Shown: positions 41,831-53,235 of the stretch, piece by piece
Layout: each line of letters begins with the position of its first letter
How positions within the stretch are numbered: the stretch's first letter is position 1
Assembly (NCBI RefSeq): GCF_040802235.1
Contig: NC_133158.1
Coordinates: 36,460,001 to 36,524,000 of the forward strand
DNA length: 64,000 bases
Source of the DNA: Manis javanica
Lineage: Eukaryota > Chordata > Mammalia > Pholidota > Manidae
Reading direction: 5' to 3'
The notes under the pieces: model-generated
What the model was told of the DNA's origin: nothing
The model's database searches: none
What the model saw: the letters and a program-made list of their open reading frames with translations, nothing else
Translations under genes and position numbers: made by a program

Positions 41831-42480
41831 ATTTCTGATTGCCAACCTCCTTGTTCCTTGGCATCACCCCTGGTGCCCCCCTGGGTCTGGGAGCCCTCCT
41901 TTATTTCCCATCCAGACTGCTGCACTGCAAGGTGCTTGCTGGGGCTGGGAGCCGGGGGCGGCGATGGTCCCCTGAAGGCCAGCACGCCTTCGGTGAAGCC
42001 CCAGATGGCCAAGCCCATCAGGATAGAGTGGGGTGGGGCGGGCACCCCTGGGGCTCTGGCTCAGGACGCCTCTGCCGCTGCTGTGCCACCAGTACCCCAC
42101 CCATGACCTTTCCCTGTAGAGCAGAAGCCCAGAGCAGGCAGGATCCAGTGCACAGCTGGGGGACGCTTGCTGGCCCTCTCAGTGCTCCTGACAGCTCCCT
42201 GTCCTGCCCTTCCCCAGCACACAGGGCTCTGGCCTCCCCTCCTGCCGGCTGCGGCCAGTGAGGGTGGGGAGCACCCTGCTCTCCTGCTCCGTGACTCCTG
42301 GCTGCAGGACGTGTGTCTTCATGGCTGTGCTTCAAGTGTACGTGTAAGTGTACCTGTGGAAGAACTCCCCTGCACCAGGCACTGTTCCAGGTGGGGCCTG
42401 CACCAGAGAATAAAACAAACAAGAGCCCCTGCCCTTGAAGAGCTTACAGACTAGGCAGCAGGCACAATAATGCCTTTACC
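41830..42480. other. Intergenic with ancient repeat scrap
   Basis: No gene supported. 42365-42460 ('caccaggcactgttccaggtgggg...gcccttgaagagcttacagac') belongs to the ancient repeat class also seen at 58365. Confidence 0.4.
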
Positions 42481-42890
42481 TGGCCTCTGGCAAACTGTCC
42501 TGCCTGCCTGGCCCCAAATCCAGAGCCCAGAGCCAGAACCTGCAGTCCATGGCTTCTTGTCTACAGCCTGAGCCCCGGAACTCAGGAACCAAAGCCCAAA
42601 ACACCCAGTGCAGAGCACATGCACCCCGATTCACGACTTAGAGTTTGGCACTCTGACTCCAGAACTTACATCTGAGGACTCTGAGACTGGGACCCAGAAT
42701 CTGGACCTCAGAATCCAGGTCTCAGAAATATGGAGCCCAGAATCCAGAGCCCGGACTGTGACACCTAGAGCCTGGCTCTCAGAACCCAGAAGTTAGCACC
42801 ATGATCATGGAGCCCAGGGCCTGGAATCTAGATCCCAGAGGCTGTACTGCCTGCAGCTCAGGAGCTGAAATGGAGAATTCAGAGCCCAGA
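42480..42890. repeat. Degenerate 'agcccagaatc' repeat
   Basis: Imperfect 10-20 base units such as 'agagcccaga', 'cagaatctgga', 'cagaatccagg' and 'ctcagaaccc' over about 400 bp. No gene. Confidence 0.65.
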
Positions 42891-44030
42891 GTGTCCCCTG
42901 AAAGACCCCCCTCAGTGTCTGTTGTACATCCCTAGGGCTGATTTCCTTCCTTGTCTTTGGATCGCCCAGCGCCAGGCACTGTTGAAAGTGCTGAGAGGCA
43001 GCCAGCAAGAAGCAGGCAGATGAATGGTGGTGGCGGTGCGGGCTGGGGGCTGGGGGTGCGGCACTTGTCTGTCACTCTTGTGTCCTCATTGCTTCTCCAG
43101 GGCCTGTGGTGGGTGCTTCCTAAATGTCTGTTGAAGAGATTCATTAATTCATCCCACACATGTTTATTGGCTTTGGCTGGGTTTGTTCCTGGCCTTGGGG
43201 TAGGGGATGAAACACAGAAAGATCTCACTCTGGTTAATCAGCTCCCTCTGGCTGCCAGGAAACTCTTGGAGGGTAGGAGCTGTTTCTGACAAAGGGCAGC
43301 GGCCAGAGCTGGGGAAGGAGAGGCTGTGGAGGCAGTGGGGCTGGTGTTGACCAGAGAGGGGGTGACCTCCCGGAGCAGGGAGAGCACACCGGGCTATGGA
43401 GGCGCTAAGTTCAAGTCCTGGCAGTACACTTTGGAGCCACACAACATGGCTCAGGACTCCTGCAGCTTCTGTCCCACCTCCTTAAGATAATCAGCAACTA
43501 ACAATGACTCCCGCTGCCCACAGTCATTGTGCAGGTAAATAGTTTCGATTTTGTGGCCTCAAAGCTCCCAGGCAGGGCAGGGCAGGGCAAGCAGGCAAGC
43601 GGCCGCCTTAGCAGGGCGATAGTGCCTTTATGATTCCACAGGGCCTGGCGCCAGAGTGCCTGGGGTGGATTGGCTTTTGTTCCATCTGTTTGCACCCAAG
43701 TGGGGCTGGCCGGCCCAGGGCCCCTTCCTCCCTTCCTGCCGCCCGCCCGGACACTCCTAGGCCCAGCTTCTTATTCCCATTTTCTGTTGGAAGAACTCTA
43801 ATGCCTCGGTAATTCTTAGAGACCAGCTCCTTCCTTCTCCAAAATACCCTCCTGCCTACTGGTGACCCACCACCAGGATAGGGGAGGGAGACAGTTTTCC
43901 CATTCCCGGGGCCACAGAGTGGACACTGCCCCAGGGGAATAGGATTTGGGAGGAATGCCTGACATCCACCTGAGCGGCAGGAAAGGCCACAAACACTGGG
44001 GGAAGGGGCAGGTCCCAAAGCAAGCAGGCT
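42890..44030. other. Intergenic, nothing certain
   Basis: No gene or repeat recognised with confidence. 43500-43690 includes 'cattgtgcaggtaaatagtttcg' and a short (GGGCA)n run at 43572-43590, and may be weakly conserved. Confidence 0.35.
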
Positions 44031-45620
44031 GTCCAGATGATTCTATAGTACCAGACCACGGATAAAGTGATTTCAAACTTTGTCTGGAAAAACTAACAAG
44101 ACCAACAGAACAAGTGAGAAAATTGGGGAAAATAAAGCATGGAGTGTGTGTGTGGGTGTAATGCTTTCCAATATTAAACAAGATTCTATGATTGCAATGT
44201 TCACACCTTGTGGTTCTGCTGTAAGAATGAACAGTTCAATGGCGCAGACCCAGGTAAGCCTGAAACAGACCCTATTATTTACAAGATAATGGATGATAAA
44301 GGAGGGATCCTGAATCAATGCAAGGGTGGAGGGGGATTCCATCAAGTGAAGTTGGATCACCTAGCTGGTTAGCATGTCACCAGGTAAACACCCATGGCAG
44401 ATCTAAACCCAGCAACCTGCGGCCTTATTCAGCCAGCAGACAAGTTCTGTTTTGGTTGCATGATGTTTTGCAAAAATACAGATGAATTGCAAATGATTTG
44501 AAATGAGGAGGTTCACTTAAAAATAGGCAGAAGGTTTGGCCCCGAGGGGACTGTGCGTCTGCAGGGCCATTTCTGCGTGTCTTGCCTCAGGAAGCCCTGC
44601 CTCTGTCTCCACCTGGCCCCTCATGCCCATATCTGCCTCCGTCTTGGGGTCACTGAGTTTGAGTCCTGACATCATCACACACATCCGACTACACCTTCAA
44701 GTTTATTAAGGAGCTACTCTTGAAACCAACCAGTTCAGCCCACCCAACGGGATTACCCAGCGTGGTTCCCTCACAGATACACTGGCAGAGGGGTACTAAG
44801 CCTCAAGATGAAATCCAGCCTTTCTAGGAACTAAAGAGGGAAAAGGAAGTTGTTGAATGTGCAGGATGTCCAAGCTTTTGCAGCAGGGAGGGAGTGGTAG
44901 GATAATTTGGGACAGTGCTCTTGAAGTGGGTTCTGAGATAATAATTCCAAGACTTGAATGTGAATCACTATCCCAATACCTTTTGTAAGAAGCTCTGACA
45001 CGAGATGTCCAGGATGTCATTATTTATAAAACAGGGAACTTGGATACAATTTAAAGGCTCAACAAAAGGACATGAGGAGAGTATATACACAGGAGAATTG
45101 AAAGCAGGGACTGGAACAGATATTGACACACCCAAGTTCTTAGCAGTGTTATTCACAGTAGCCAAAAGGTGGAAGCAATCCAAGTGTCCCCCAGCAGATG
45201 AATGTATAAACAAAACGTGGTCTCTCCACACAATGGAATATTATTCAGTCTTAAAAAGGAAGGAAGAGAAATTCTGACACGGACTACAACATGGATGAGC
45301 CTTGAGAACATTATGCTCAGTGAAATAAGCCAGTCACAGAAGGACACATACTGTAGAATCCCATTTGCATGAGGTCCCTAGAGCTGTCACATTCCTAGAG
45401 ACAGAAAGTAGACTGGTGGTGGCCAGGGGATGGGGGAGGGGGATGGGGAGTGAGTGTTTATGGGGGCAGTTTCAGTTTTGCAAGATGATAAAAGTTATGT
45501 GGAGGGGTGGTGGGGACGGTTGCCCAACAATGTGAACACACTCAATACCATTGAACTGGACATTTGAAAATGGCTAAAATGCTCAGTTTTCTGTCCTGCC
45601 TATTGACCACGATAACAAAA
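44030..45620 (+). repeat. LINE-1 3' part
   Basis: 45005-45277 keeps a short open piece of ORF2 C-terminal type (AVLFTVAKRWKQSKCPPADE, then WSLHTMEYYSVLKRK), followed by 3' UTR phrases 'gaaagtagactggtggtggccaggggatgg' and 'ccattgaactggacatttg'. 44030-44700 is less certain LINE sequence. The copy is truncated and broken. Confidence 0.75.
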
Positions 45621-46640
45621 GGAAGGGAGGGCCTATAGGAGGGAACTATAGGACACCCACCAGAAAGTCTTTCAAATGCCTCCTGAAGCTTATGCTCCTA
45701 AAAGCAAGTCATGGAGTAGGAGCGGACAACAGGTGACAACAGTAATTACAGCACCTGAGGGGAAAGAATTTTCACCAAATGCTAACAAATGTGACATCTA
45801 CGTCCCAGATGATTTTTACTTCTCCTCATTTTCCAAGTATTTTGCAAAGAGGTTTAACAGCTTTAATGATAATTTTAAAAATAATTGTTAAAGACAATCA
45901 TTGCAGAATGGGGGATAATATTTGCAAAATATGCAGACACAAAAGACAAAAATGCAATAGATAATAAAAAGACCCCCTCTCAATAAAAAGACCCCCCTCG
46001 AAAAGAGAGAAAAAGTCCCAAATGAACAATACCCAAAGAGAGGTCCTTCCCAGTAGGAATGTAAATAAACAGCTGGTGGACTTTCCAAGGGCAGCACCTC
46101 AGAAATGGTCTGACCCAGGCAAATTAAACAAGGGGTGGCTGTTTTCTACCTTTCCTCTCAGAGACAATGGAAAAGGCAGGCAGATGTGCAGAAGCAGACC
46201 CTGGCACCTGCCCTTGGTGGGAATGCCGATCAAATCCCTCCTTCTCTCTGGCCTACTGACCCTTCCCCAGATGCACCTTGCGGAGACACCAGGAAAAAGA
46301 AGTGAAATAGCAGGTTTCTGAAAAAAGGCAAATCGCAGAACAATTTACAAAGCATGACTGTTTTTTGGTTTTAAAAATATGTGTGTAGATATAGGAAAAA
46401 CTCTGAGAAGATGCATACCTAATGAGTAATAGTTGTTAGTTCTAGTATTGTTAGAGACTGTGATGGTCTGGGGGCGGGGCCAGGCTACTTTGCTCCTTTT
46501 TTTGCAAGTGGCAGTTCTTTCTTTCATTGTCCTGAGGGTACTTTTCACTTTATAATCTTGTGCCATTATGTTAATGGTTATGACTGTGTGTTGCTTTTCC
46601 AAATAAAAAATAAAGGCTCATTAACAAAAAACTGGCTTTA
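45620..46640. repeat. Further old LINE fragments
   Basis: 45880-46080 ('gaatgggggataatatttgcaaa', 'ccagtaggaatgtaaataaac') resembles plus-strand LINE-1 ORF2. 46560-46620 ends in an A-rich AATAAA-like tail. No gene. Confidence 0.4.
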
Positions 46641-47375
46641 TTTTCTTTGCCTTGTTCCTGATTAGTCTCTCTCTCTGGAATGTGCTCCCCTGCAAATCTG
46701 CCTAGGGACCTCCTCACCCTTCGAAACCCCTCAAGATCCTACAGGAAGCCTATCTGGGTTCTCCCTCCCCTGAGTCCCTGCCCTCCCCCACCCCACCGGG
46801 CCTCCCCTGTCCCTAACCAGTCAAGGACAAGGATTGTCTGTGGGGAAGACAGACCTGCATCTTCCTTGCTGTGCAGCCTTGAGCAAGGGGCTTGGCTTCT
46901 CTGAATCCTGACTCCTCACCAGTAAAACAAGGCCACACCTTGCAGGGTTGTTGTTAGGATAATATAAAGAAGGCAAAGGGTCCTCTGTCCTCGGACAGCC
47001 CCCAGAAAGGAGAACCCTCCTTCAAATGCCATTTCAACCCACTGTGCTTCAGACTGAGGCCCTATGCCCACCTTCATTCCTAGAAGCTCAGGGCGTTTTG
47101 GGGTCCAGGGCAAGCTGCCTGCCTTTGCTCTTCTTTCTTCCCCCAGAGCACCTCAGGCTGCCAGGGTCCCCATACATCATCAGTCCTGGGGAGCTGGGGA
47201 AACTGAGGACTTTTCAGGGAGGGGCCTCTCATTCTCTGGGAGAGAGCAGAACAGGATCACCCCACTGGCTTGTGGGCTGGAGTTGGGTGGGATCTCCTTC
47301 CTGGAAAGGGACGTGGCGGGGGACCCTATTCATCTGCATCCTCCCACCACCCCATCTTTCTCCCGCTAAGAATAA
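46640..47375. other. Intergenic, MIR at 46860-46975
   Basis: 46860-46975 ('gcagccttgagcaaggggcttggcttctctgaatcc...gggttgttgttaggat') is a plus-strand MIR. The rest has no gene or known repeat. Confidence 0.5.
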
Positions 47376-47379
47376 GAAA

Positions 47380-47860
47380 TATATTGGTTTTCTATGTTGC
47401 ATAGCAAATCACCCCAAACTTAGCAGATTAAAACCACACACGTTTATTATTCTACAGCCTGTGAGTCAGGAAGCCAGGCACAGTGTGGTGGGTTCCTCTG
47501 CTGTGGGTCCCACACGGCTGCGGTCATGGTGCTGTTCAGGGCTGCACTCTCATCAGAGGCTCAGCCGGGGAGTGACCTGGCCTGCTGCCCATCTCCCTCG
47601 GGTTTCAGTTGAGTTGACTGTCTTGCGGCTGTAGGATTCAGGCAGCTTGCTCCTTCAAAGCCAGCAACAGGGACAAAGAGCGCGACCAACACAATAGAGT
47701 TTGATATCATGTCCTGCAATCCTGAGAATGACATCCCAATGCCTTTGCCATATTCTGCTGGTTATACACGTCAGAAGTCCTGCCCATCCTCCAGGGTACA
47801 AACACTCAAGGCAAGAAAATGGAAGCAGGTTATAGTCCCTCTGACACCCCCTCACTTCAT
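47380..47860 (-). repeat. LTR-like fossil
   Basis: Minus-strand old LTR pattern: 'ctatgttgcatagcaaatcaccccaaacttagcag', 'ctgtgagtcaggaagcc' and 'gccatattctgctggttatac'. Solo, old and broken. Confidence 0.55.
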
Positions 47861-47944
47861 CTTTAGAAGGAAAACATCACAGATACATCGAACCCTCCTA
47901 CTCCTGTTCCCTTCCTTTCCTTCCTCCTCAGAGGTAGCCAGTGC

Positions 47945-48490
47945 TTCATGAATCACATGCAGATTATACTATATATAATTATGAATCCTTAAGCCATAGA
48001 ACATACTGTTCTACATGTTTTCACATTTTATTTAAATGGACTCAGAATGGTAGATGTTTTTCTGTGACTGACTTTTTTTGTTTACAGTCATGCTTGTGAT
48101 ATTCAATCACACCAATATATGAAGCTCTGATTCATTCCTTTTTCACTGCAGCATAACATTCCACCACAGAACTACAACACAATGGATTTGCTCATTCTCC
48201 TGTTTTTCCACTCTAAACAAGGCAGCAATGGCTATTCTTGTTCCTCTGCCCACACATGAGGGTTCTCTGGGGGCATAAGCCTCAATGTGGAATTACTGAG
48301 TCAAGGGACTTGGTGTCCACACATTTAGAAGGCCAAAGAATTTTTCAAGCTGATTGCTCCAATTTACATTCCCACTAGCTGGATATGGGAGTTCCAGTTG
48401 CTCCACATGCTGGCCAACACTTGGTAATGTCAAACTTTCACATTTTGACCAATTTGTTGGGTATGAAACAAAATCTCATTGTGCAGAGAT
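47945..48490 (-). repeat. Old LINE-1 fragment
   Basis: Antisense ORF2 3' phrases: 'tttaaatggactcagaatgg', 'ctgcagcataacattcc', 'ggaattactgagtcaaggg' and 'ccaatttacattcccactagc'. Old and broken. Confidence 0.65.
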
Positions 48491-49790
48491 CTTTCTAGAT
48501 TGTCCAACTGATTGTGTCCTCCCCATCTTTCCAGTCCTCTCAAGGAATCCCTAGCCCAGGACACAATCCAAACTCTTGGCCTGGCATCTGAGCCTTGCAT
48601 GGCCCTTGCAGCTCTTGGCCCTCTGCCACCCCCACCCTCCCCCAACTGCCCAGTCCCAGGAGCAGTGGACGACAGAAGCGTACTCTCCTACGATGCTGAG
48701 GCCTTGCATCTGCTGTTCCTCTGCATGGAAACACTGTCATTTCGAGGCTCCTGCTATATTAAGCAATAAATAACTAGACAGATCACCTGTGTGTTTTAAA
48801 TGTTTACACTAAAGAAGTGAATGCCTTTGGCACACTAAAAATATAAATGCAATATACTTGTGCTCCTTATATGATGGTTTCAGGGTTTAGACTGGTCTCT
48901 GGCTTGCCCCATGAGAATGCCAATAGCAACTCCCCAAGTCATGACAATTAAAAATGTCTCTGGTCGTTGTCAAATGTCCCCTGGGGAGGGAGGATTGAGC
49001 CTGGTTTAGAAAGAGATTAGTTCATAATGCACCCAGGACAGTGTGGTCTGAAAGCATAGCACATGTTTTCAGTTGCACATTGAACATCTTCCTACCTGGA
49101 AATATTTTTTCCCGTGACTGAGCGATTTACATCCTTTGGAAAGAACACCCAATGTCTGCATCCAGGGTCCTTCATGTGGGTGAGCTGGTGACCAAGGCCA
49201 ACGTCCCCCTCCCAAAAGAGCGTGCTGGAACAACACTTTTCGAGCCCTGCCCAGGTGTCAGATGCTCTGATGGGCCGTCTCAGATGCCCCCATGGGTGGC
49301 ACCTTGCCCTCAATGTGTGTTGTAGCCTCATTTACCTGTGTGTGTGTCTCTGCCCCACCTCCTACAGCCTGGGATTGTGAGTGCCCCACGCAGGGTGTGG
49401 GGAAGAGCAGGGACGCAGCCCAGTGCAGCTCTGGTTCCAGTCCCCGCTCAGACCTGCGCAGGGAAGACTTGTGGATCTCAATTATCAGTTGCCTAGAAGT
49501 CACCTAGTCCCTTCTCTAGCTGAGCCACTGAAACCCAGCTGTGCACTTGGCCCCAGCTGAGGGGGCCTGTGGGTAGGGCACGGGGAGGCTGTAGATGTGG
49601 GCAGCCAGACCTCCCCAGCTGGGGCCAGCAGGGACATCATTTGGAGACACCAGGGCCCAGTCCCCAGGCACAGCAGGGCTGCAGGCCTCGTTGGGGGGGC
49701 CGTGCTGGTGTGCAGAGGTGTACACACACATTGGGACATGTACCTGAGCATGTGTGTGGAGGTGTGGGTGCCCTGAAAGAGAAGCCCCAT
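48490..49790. other. Intergenic, nothing certain
   Basis: 48500-48770 has a faint LINE-2-like pattern. The rest was not recognised and no gene is supported. Confidence 0.35.
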
Positions 49791-49794
49791 CATT

Positions 49795-50170
49795 CTAAGC
49801 CCTCTTTCTACTTTGTTTTTCTTCGTGGCATCTATCACTACCTGACATATTCAATGTTCATTCGCTGTCACTTTCTTTCTTTCTTTTAATTGAAGTATCA
49901 CTGATATATAATCTTATATTGGTTTCACGTATACAACACAGTGGTTCGGCAGTTACCCACATTATTAAATCCTCATTCCCACTCATGCAGTTACTATCTG
50001 TCAACATAGGAAGATGTTACAGACTCATCGGTATGTTCTCCATGCTGCACTGCCATCCCCACAGGATGTCAGCTCCATGAGGGCCAGGCTCTGGCCAGCG
50101 GGGTCACTGGCATTTACACCTGTAGCACCTGGAAGAGGGCCTGGCACTTGGCACATATGTGGATAGGGGC
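49795..50170 (+). repeat. LINE-2 3' end split by a young LINE-1 3' end
   Basis: 49795-49875 ('cgtggcatctatcactacctgacatattc') and 50060-50170 ('gatgtcagctccatgagggccaggc...gcctggcacttggcacat') are two halves of one LINE-2 3' end. Between them, 49880-50060 is a minus-strand LINE-1 3' end ('attgaagtatcactgatat', 'acaacacagtggttcggc', 'tgtcaacataggaagatgttac'). Confidence 0.75.
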
Positions 50171-50348
50171 TCAGGAAATGTGTGGGATTGGGGGATGGAT
50201 GGGGTGGAGGGGTTGGGGGATGAGTGGGTGGATGGGAGGTTGGAGGATGGATGGGAAGATGGGTGGGTAGGTGGATGGGGTGATGGAGGGAAGTGGGGAC
50301 GGTTGGGGGGATGGATGGGTGGTTGGGTTGGTGAATGGGTAGACGTCT
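50160..50348 (+). repeat. (GGAT/GGGT)n degenerate microsatellite
   Basis: About 190 bases of imperfect GGATGGGT-type tetranucleotide units. The complementary strand gives a Pro/His/Thr-rich spurious frame. Confidence 0.85.
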
Positions 50349-50349
50349 G

Positions 50350-51120
50350 CTGGTTATGAATGTGTGATAAGCAAGCAAGCCTGATCTCTGGAAGATAATC
50401 CAGGCTTTTTTGATCTATACTCTTTCCAGAAAGAACTGGGAAGTCCCACAGCCCAGGGGCTGTAGGTCTGTGGTTGGGTGAGAGGCTCTGGGTGCAGAAT
50501 CCTCTGGGAGGCTCAGGACTAGTTGTTGTAGCTGGGATCAGGGCCCTGCCCAGGGTAGGTCCCGGCAGGAGTAGGCTGGGGACTAGGACACTGTGGGTGA
50601 GACAAGGACAGTGGCCATCCTAACAAGCGGGCACACTTTGGAAACTGGGGGTCCACAAATGACGCCTTCGCTTAGGCAATAAACTCCCACTCAAGGCCAA
50701 AACTGAGCCTCCCGAGACCGTGTGGCCGCCACCAGGATGGGTATTCCTGCAGACTGGGGACCCAGCGAGCCCCCACACCATGGCTGGGAGGGGTGAGCGG
50801 GGCGTGTCCTGGAGGTCCTGGTGCGGGAAGCTGTGTCTCTGCTGTGGCCTGAGCTGAGACGGCCCTGCCTCCTCTGGAGACGGAGAGGGGCTGCCCACAC
50901 TTTTCACGCCTCCCTGTCTGGCACTGAGCCTTCACTGAGCCTTCCAGCTGCTTAGTGACCCACCACCCGACCAGCCCCCATCAGCCCTCCACTTTGTATG
51001 TCCATCTCTCCTATGCCTTCCATGGACCTGTCCTTCTACCACTCCTTTACACACTGTTGGTCTGTCCTTCCACCACCTGTCTATCCATCTGTTAAGCTTG
51101 CAAACACATATATACAGATT
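50350..51120. other. Intergenic, nothing recognised
   Basis: No gene, known repeat or striking motif. Confidence 0.4.
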
Positions 51121-51290
51121 TTCTTCTAATCTAAGATGTTCTCACAGCAACCCCATGAAGAAATTTCTATTATCACCCTCATTTTACAGATAAGATGACA
51201 GAACAGAGAGGTTAAGTGACTTTCCCAAGAACACACAGCTAGTAAATGGCAAAACTGTCTGACTTGATAAGCCGAGCTCCTAACCTTGCA
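51120..51290 (-). repeat. MIR SINE
   Basis: 'attatcaccctcattttacagataagatgacagaacagagagg', 'aagtgactttcccaag' and 'acacacagctagtaaatggc' are a clear minus-strand MIR. Confidence 0.8.
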
Positions 51291-51524
51291 GTCTCTCTAT
51301 CCATCCATCCTGCCTTGTAGCTGTCCATCATTCAGTCCCTTTACTCACCTGTCACTGTGTCTACCCAGTGACCCATCCATTGCAGTCAACCATCCATCCT
51401 GAAGGTAATGCAGTTAGAGAACCAGGGGCCCTAAGGGGAGAGAGGGACCGAACTGCCCATCTGCTGGGCCAGGGTGGACTGTGGGGGTGGGGCGGGCCGC
51501 CCCAGGCCGGGCAGGGCTGCACGG

Positions 51525-51725
51525 GGGTTGGGGGGAATTAGCCGAGTGACTGCCAGGATCATCTAATTAGGAGCACTAGTGATAAGCAGATAGGATCAGG
51601 GGTGATTCGAAGCCTTTTAAAAAGCCACTCCATTAATTACAGAGACAGAGAGGGGCCTCTGGCTGCTCAGAATACCAATTGGCTGTCTAATCAGCCTCCA
51701 TCAGCTCACCCTGGGGAGGGGTCCT
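51525..51725. promoter_or_regulatory. Candidate conserved enhancer between GATA2 and DNAJB8
   Basis: A repeat-free, AT-leaning island in GC-rich DNA with TAATTA at 51564-51569 and 51634-51639, GATAAG at 51581-51586, AGATAG at 51588-51593 and the palindrome CCAATTGG at 51675-51682. The paired GATA sites and homeodomain cores suggest a distal enhancer of GATA2. Function is inferred. Confidence 0.45.
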
Positions 51726-52580
51726 GGGATGCTGTGTGACCTCGGGTGTGCCCTGCCCTCTCTGTGCCTGGGCCTCCCTGTGCAGTGGGTCAGGCTCTCC
51801 ATGACGTCAGCTGGTCACCCAAAGTCTGCTGCTTCTTCCCAGGCCACAGTTCAGAGGGACACAGAACATCAGAGGCTGGAGGCCAGGGAGGCCAGGCAGG
51901 CTCCCCAGAGATGAGGGAGCCCCAAAAGGGAGGAGCTGCGCCTTCCCACCGGCAAAGGAGGACAGAGAGGCTCAGGGAGGGAAAGCGACTGCCTGTGAGC
52001 CCAGAGTGCAAGGCCTGAGCTGCTGTCATGCCTGCTTACCCCTGTTCCTCATGCAGGCCCTGTGGAGGTCCCCAGACGCCCTGCTGGTCCCACTGGTCTC
52101 TGCTGACTTTTGGTTTTAGGACCTTGGAGGGCACTAGTTTGAACTCTGCAGAGGGGAAATCTGCTCTGCACTTCACTTTTGCCAGGGAGGAGCCGGGACC
52201 TGCCTGCATGTGGCAAGCTCCTGCCCTGAGCCCACCGAGTGGTCTGCTCTCTGTGCTCCGGGACGGCCCTCAACTTAGGGGACGTGATGGGGTCCCAGCC
52301 TCGGCTCCGTCCCGGCTGCCTCCTGCAGACCACTCCAGGGCGACGCAGGCTGAGCACAGCACCTGGGGCTGAGCAGGGCAGGGAGCTTGCCGAGCAGCTC
52401 CAGGGCCAATGTGCCTAGGAGGGCATGATGGGCAGCCTGAGTCTCGGGCAGGGAAGCGGAGGGGGCCTGTGTGGGGAAGCCTTTCTAGGATTTTTGGGCA
52501 TCTCATCATCCTGGATCCCTTGTCTCTTACACTGTTGTAAACACCCACACACTGTCCTGATTACACTGTTATGGGGCCCT
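51725..52580. other. Intergenic, MIR scrap
   Basis: 51730-51790 ('gctgtgtgacctcgggtg...tctctgtgcctggg') is part of a plus-strand MIR. No gene supported. Confidence 0.4.
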
Positions 52581-52584
52581 CAGA

Positions 52585-53235
52585 CTTCACTTGTAGCCTC
52601 ACCGACCTCCTCACCAATATCACGTCCCCCACTGCCACCACCACAAACATGCCACCATTCCTACCTCCATGACCACCACCACCACCACTGTCACCATCGC
52701 CGCCAGCATGACCATCTCCACCTCAACCAGTGGCACCGTCTCATTGCACCCCTGTCATAACACTGTCTCCCATCACTACCACCATATCCCACCTCTGACA
52801 CCACCTCCATCTCTTGAACCAGAATTACCATTACTATGACCACCATAATGGTCATTGCCACCACCAGCATCACCACTTGTATCATTGCCATCACCTCCAT
52901 CACCATCAGCGTCTCCATGACTTGCCTCATTCCTCTCACTGTCATCACTGTCACCATCTCAACCAGTATTCATGCTACCATGACCATCAGTACCCCCATC
53001 GTTACCATCAGCCCCGCTAGCATCGCTTCCGCCTCTCTCATTACTACCGTGCTCATCTCCTCTGTCACTACCACCACCACTCCATTTCCCTGCTACCTCT
53101 ACCTCCACACCCACCACCCCCACCTCCTCCAACATCAGCTTCACACCATCCCCGTGGCCGCTGTGCCCACCTCCCCCATCACCACCACCTTCACCCGAGC
53201 CGCTGTCACCAGGGCCACACACACACACACAGTCA
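52585..53235. repeat. (CAY/CCA)n trinucleotide-rich repeat
   Basis: About 650 bases of degenerate ACC/ATC/CAT triplets ('caccaccaccacc', 'catcaccatcagc', 'cactgtcatcactgtc'). Shorter patches follow at 53645-53850 and 54240-54440. Frames across it encode only Thr/Ile/His or Met/Val/Gly runs, which mark repeat rather than protein. Confidence 0.8.

Noticed and set aside
45005-45277. 90-residue frame as a gene
   Set aside because: Matches the C-terminal part of LINE-1 ORF2 and continues into a LINE-1 3' UTR.
50025-50378. Pro/His/Thr-rich frame on the minus strand
   Set aside because: Antisense of the GGAT tetranucleotide repeat.
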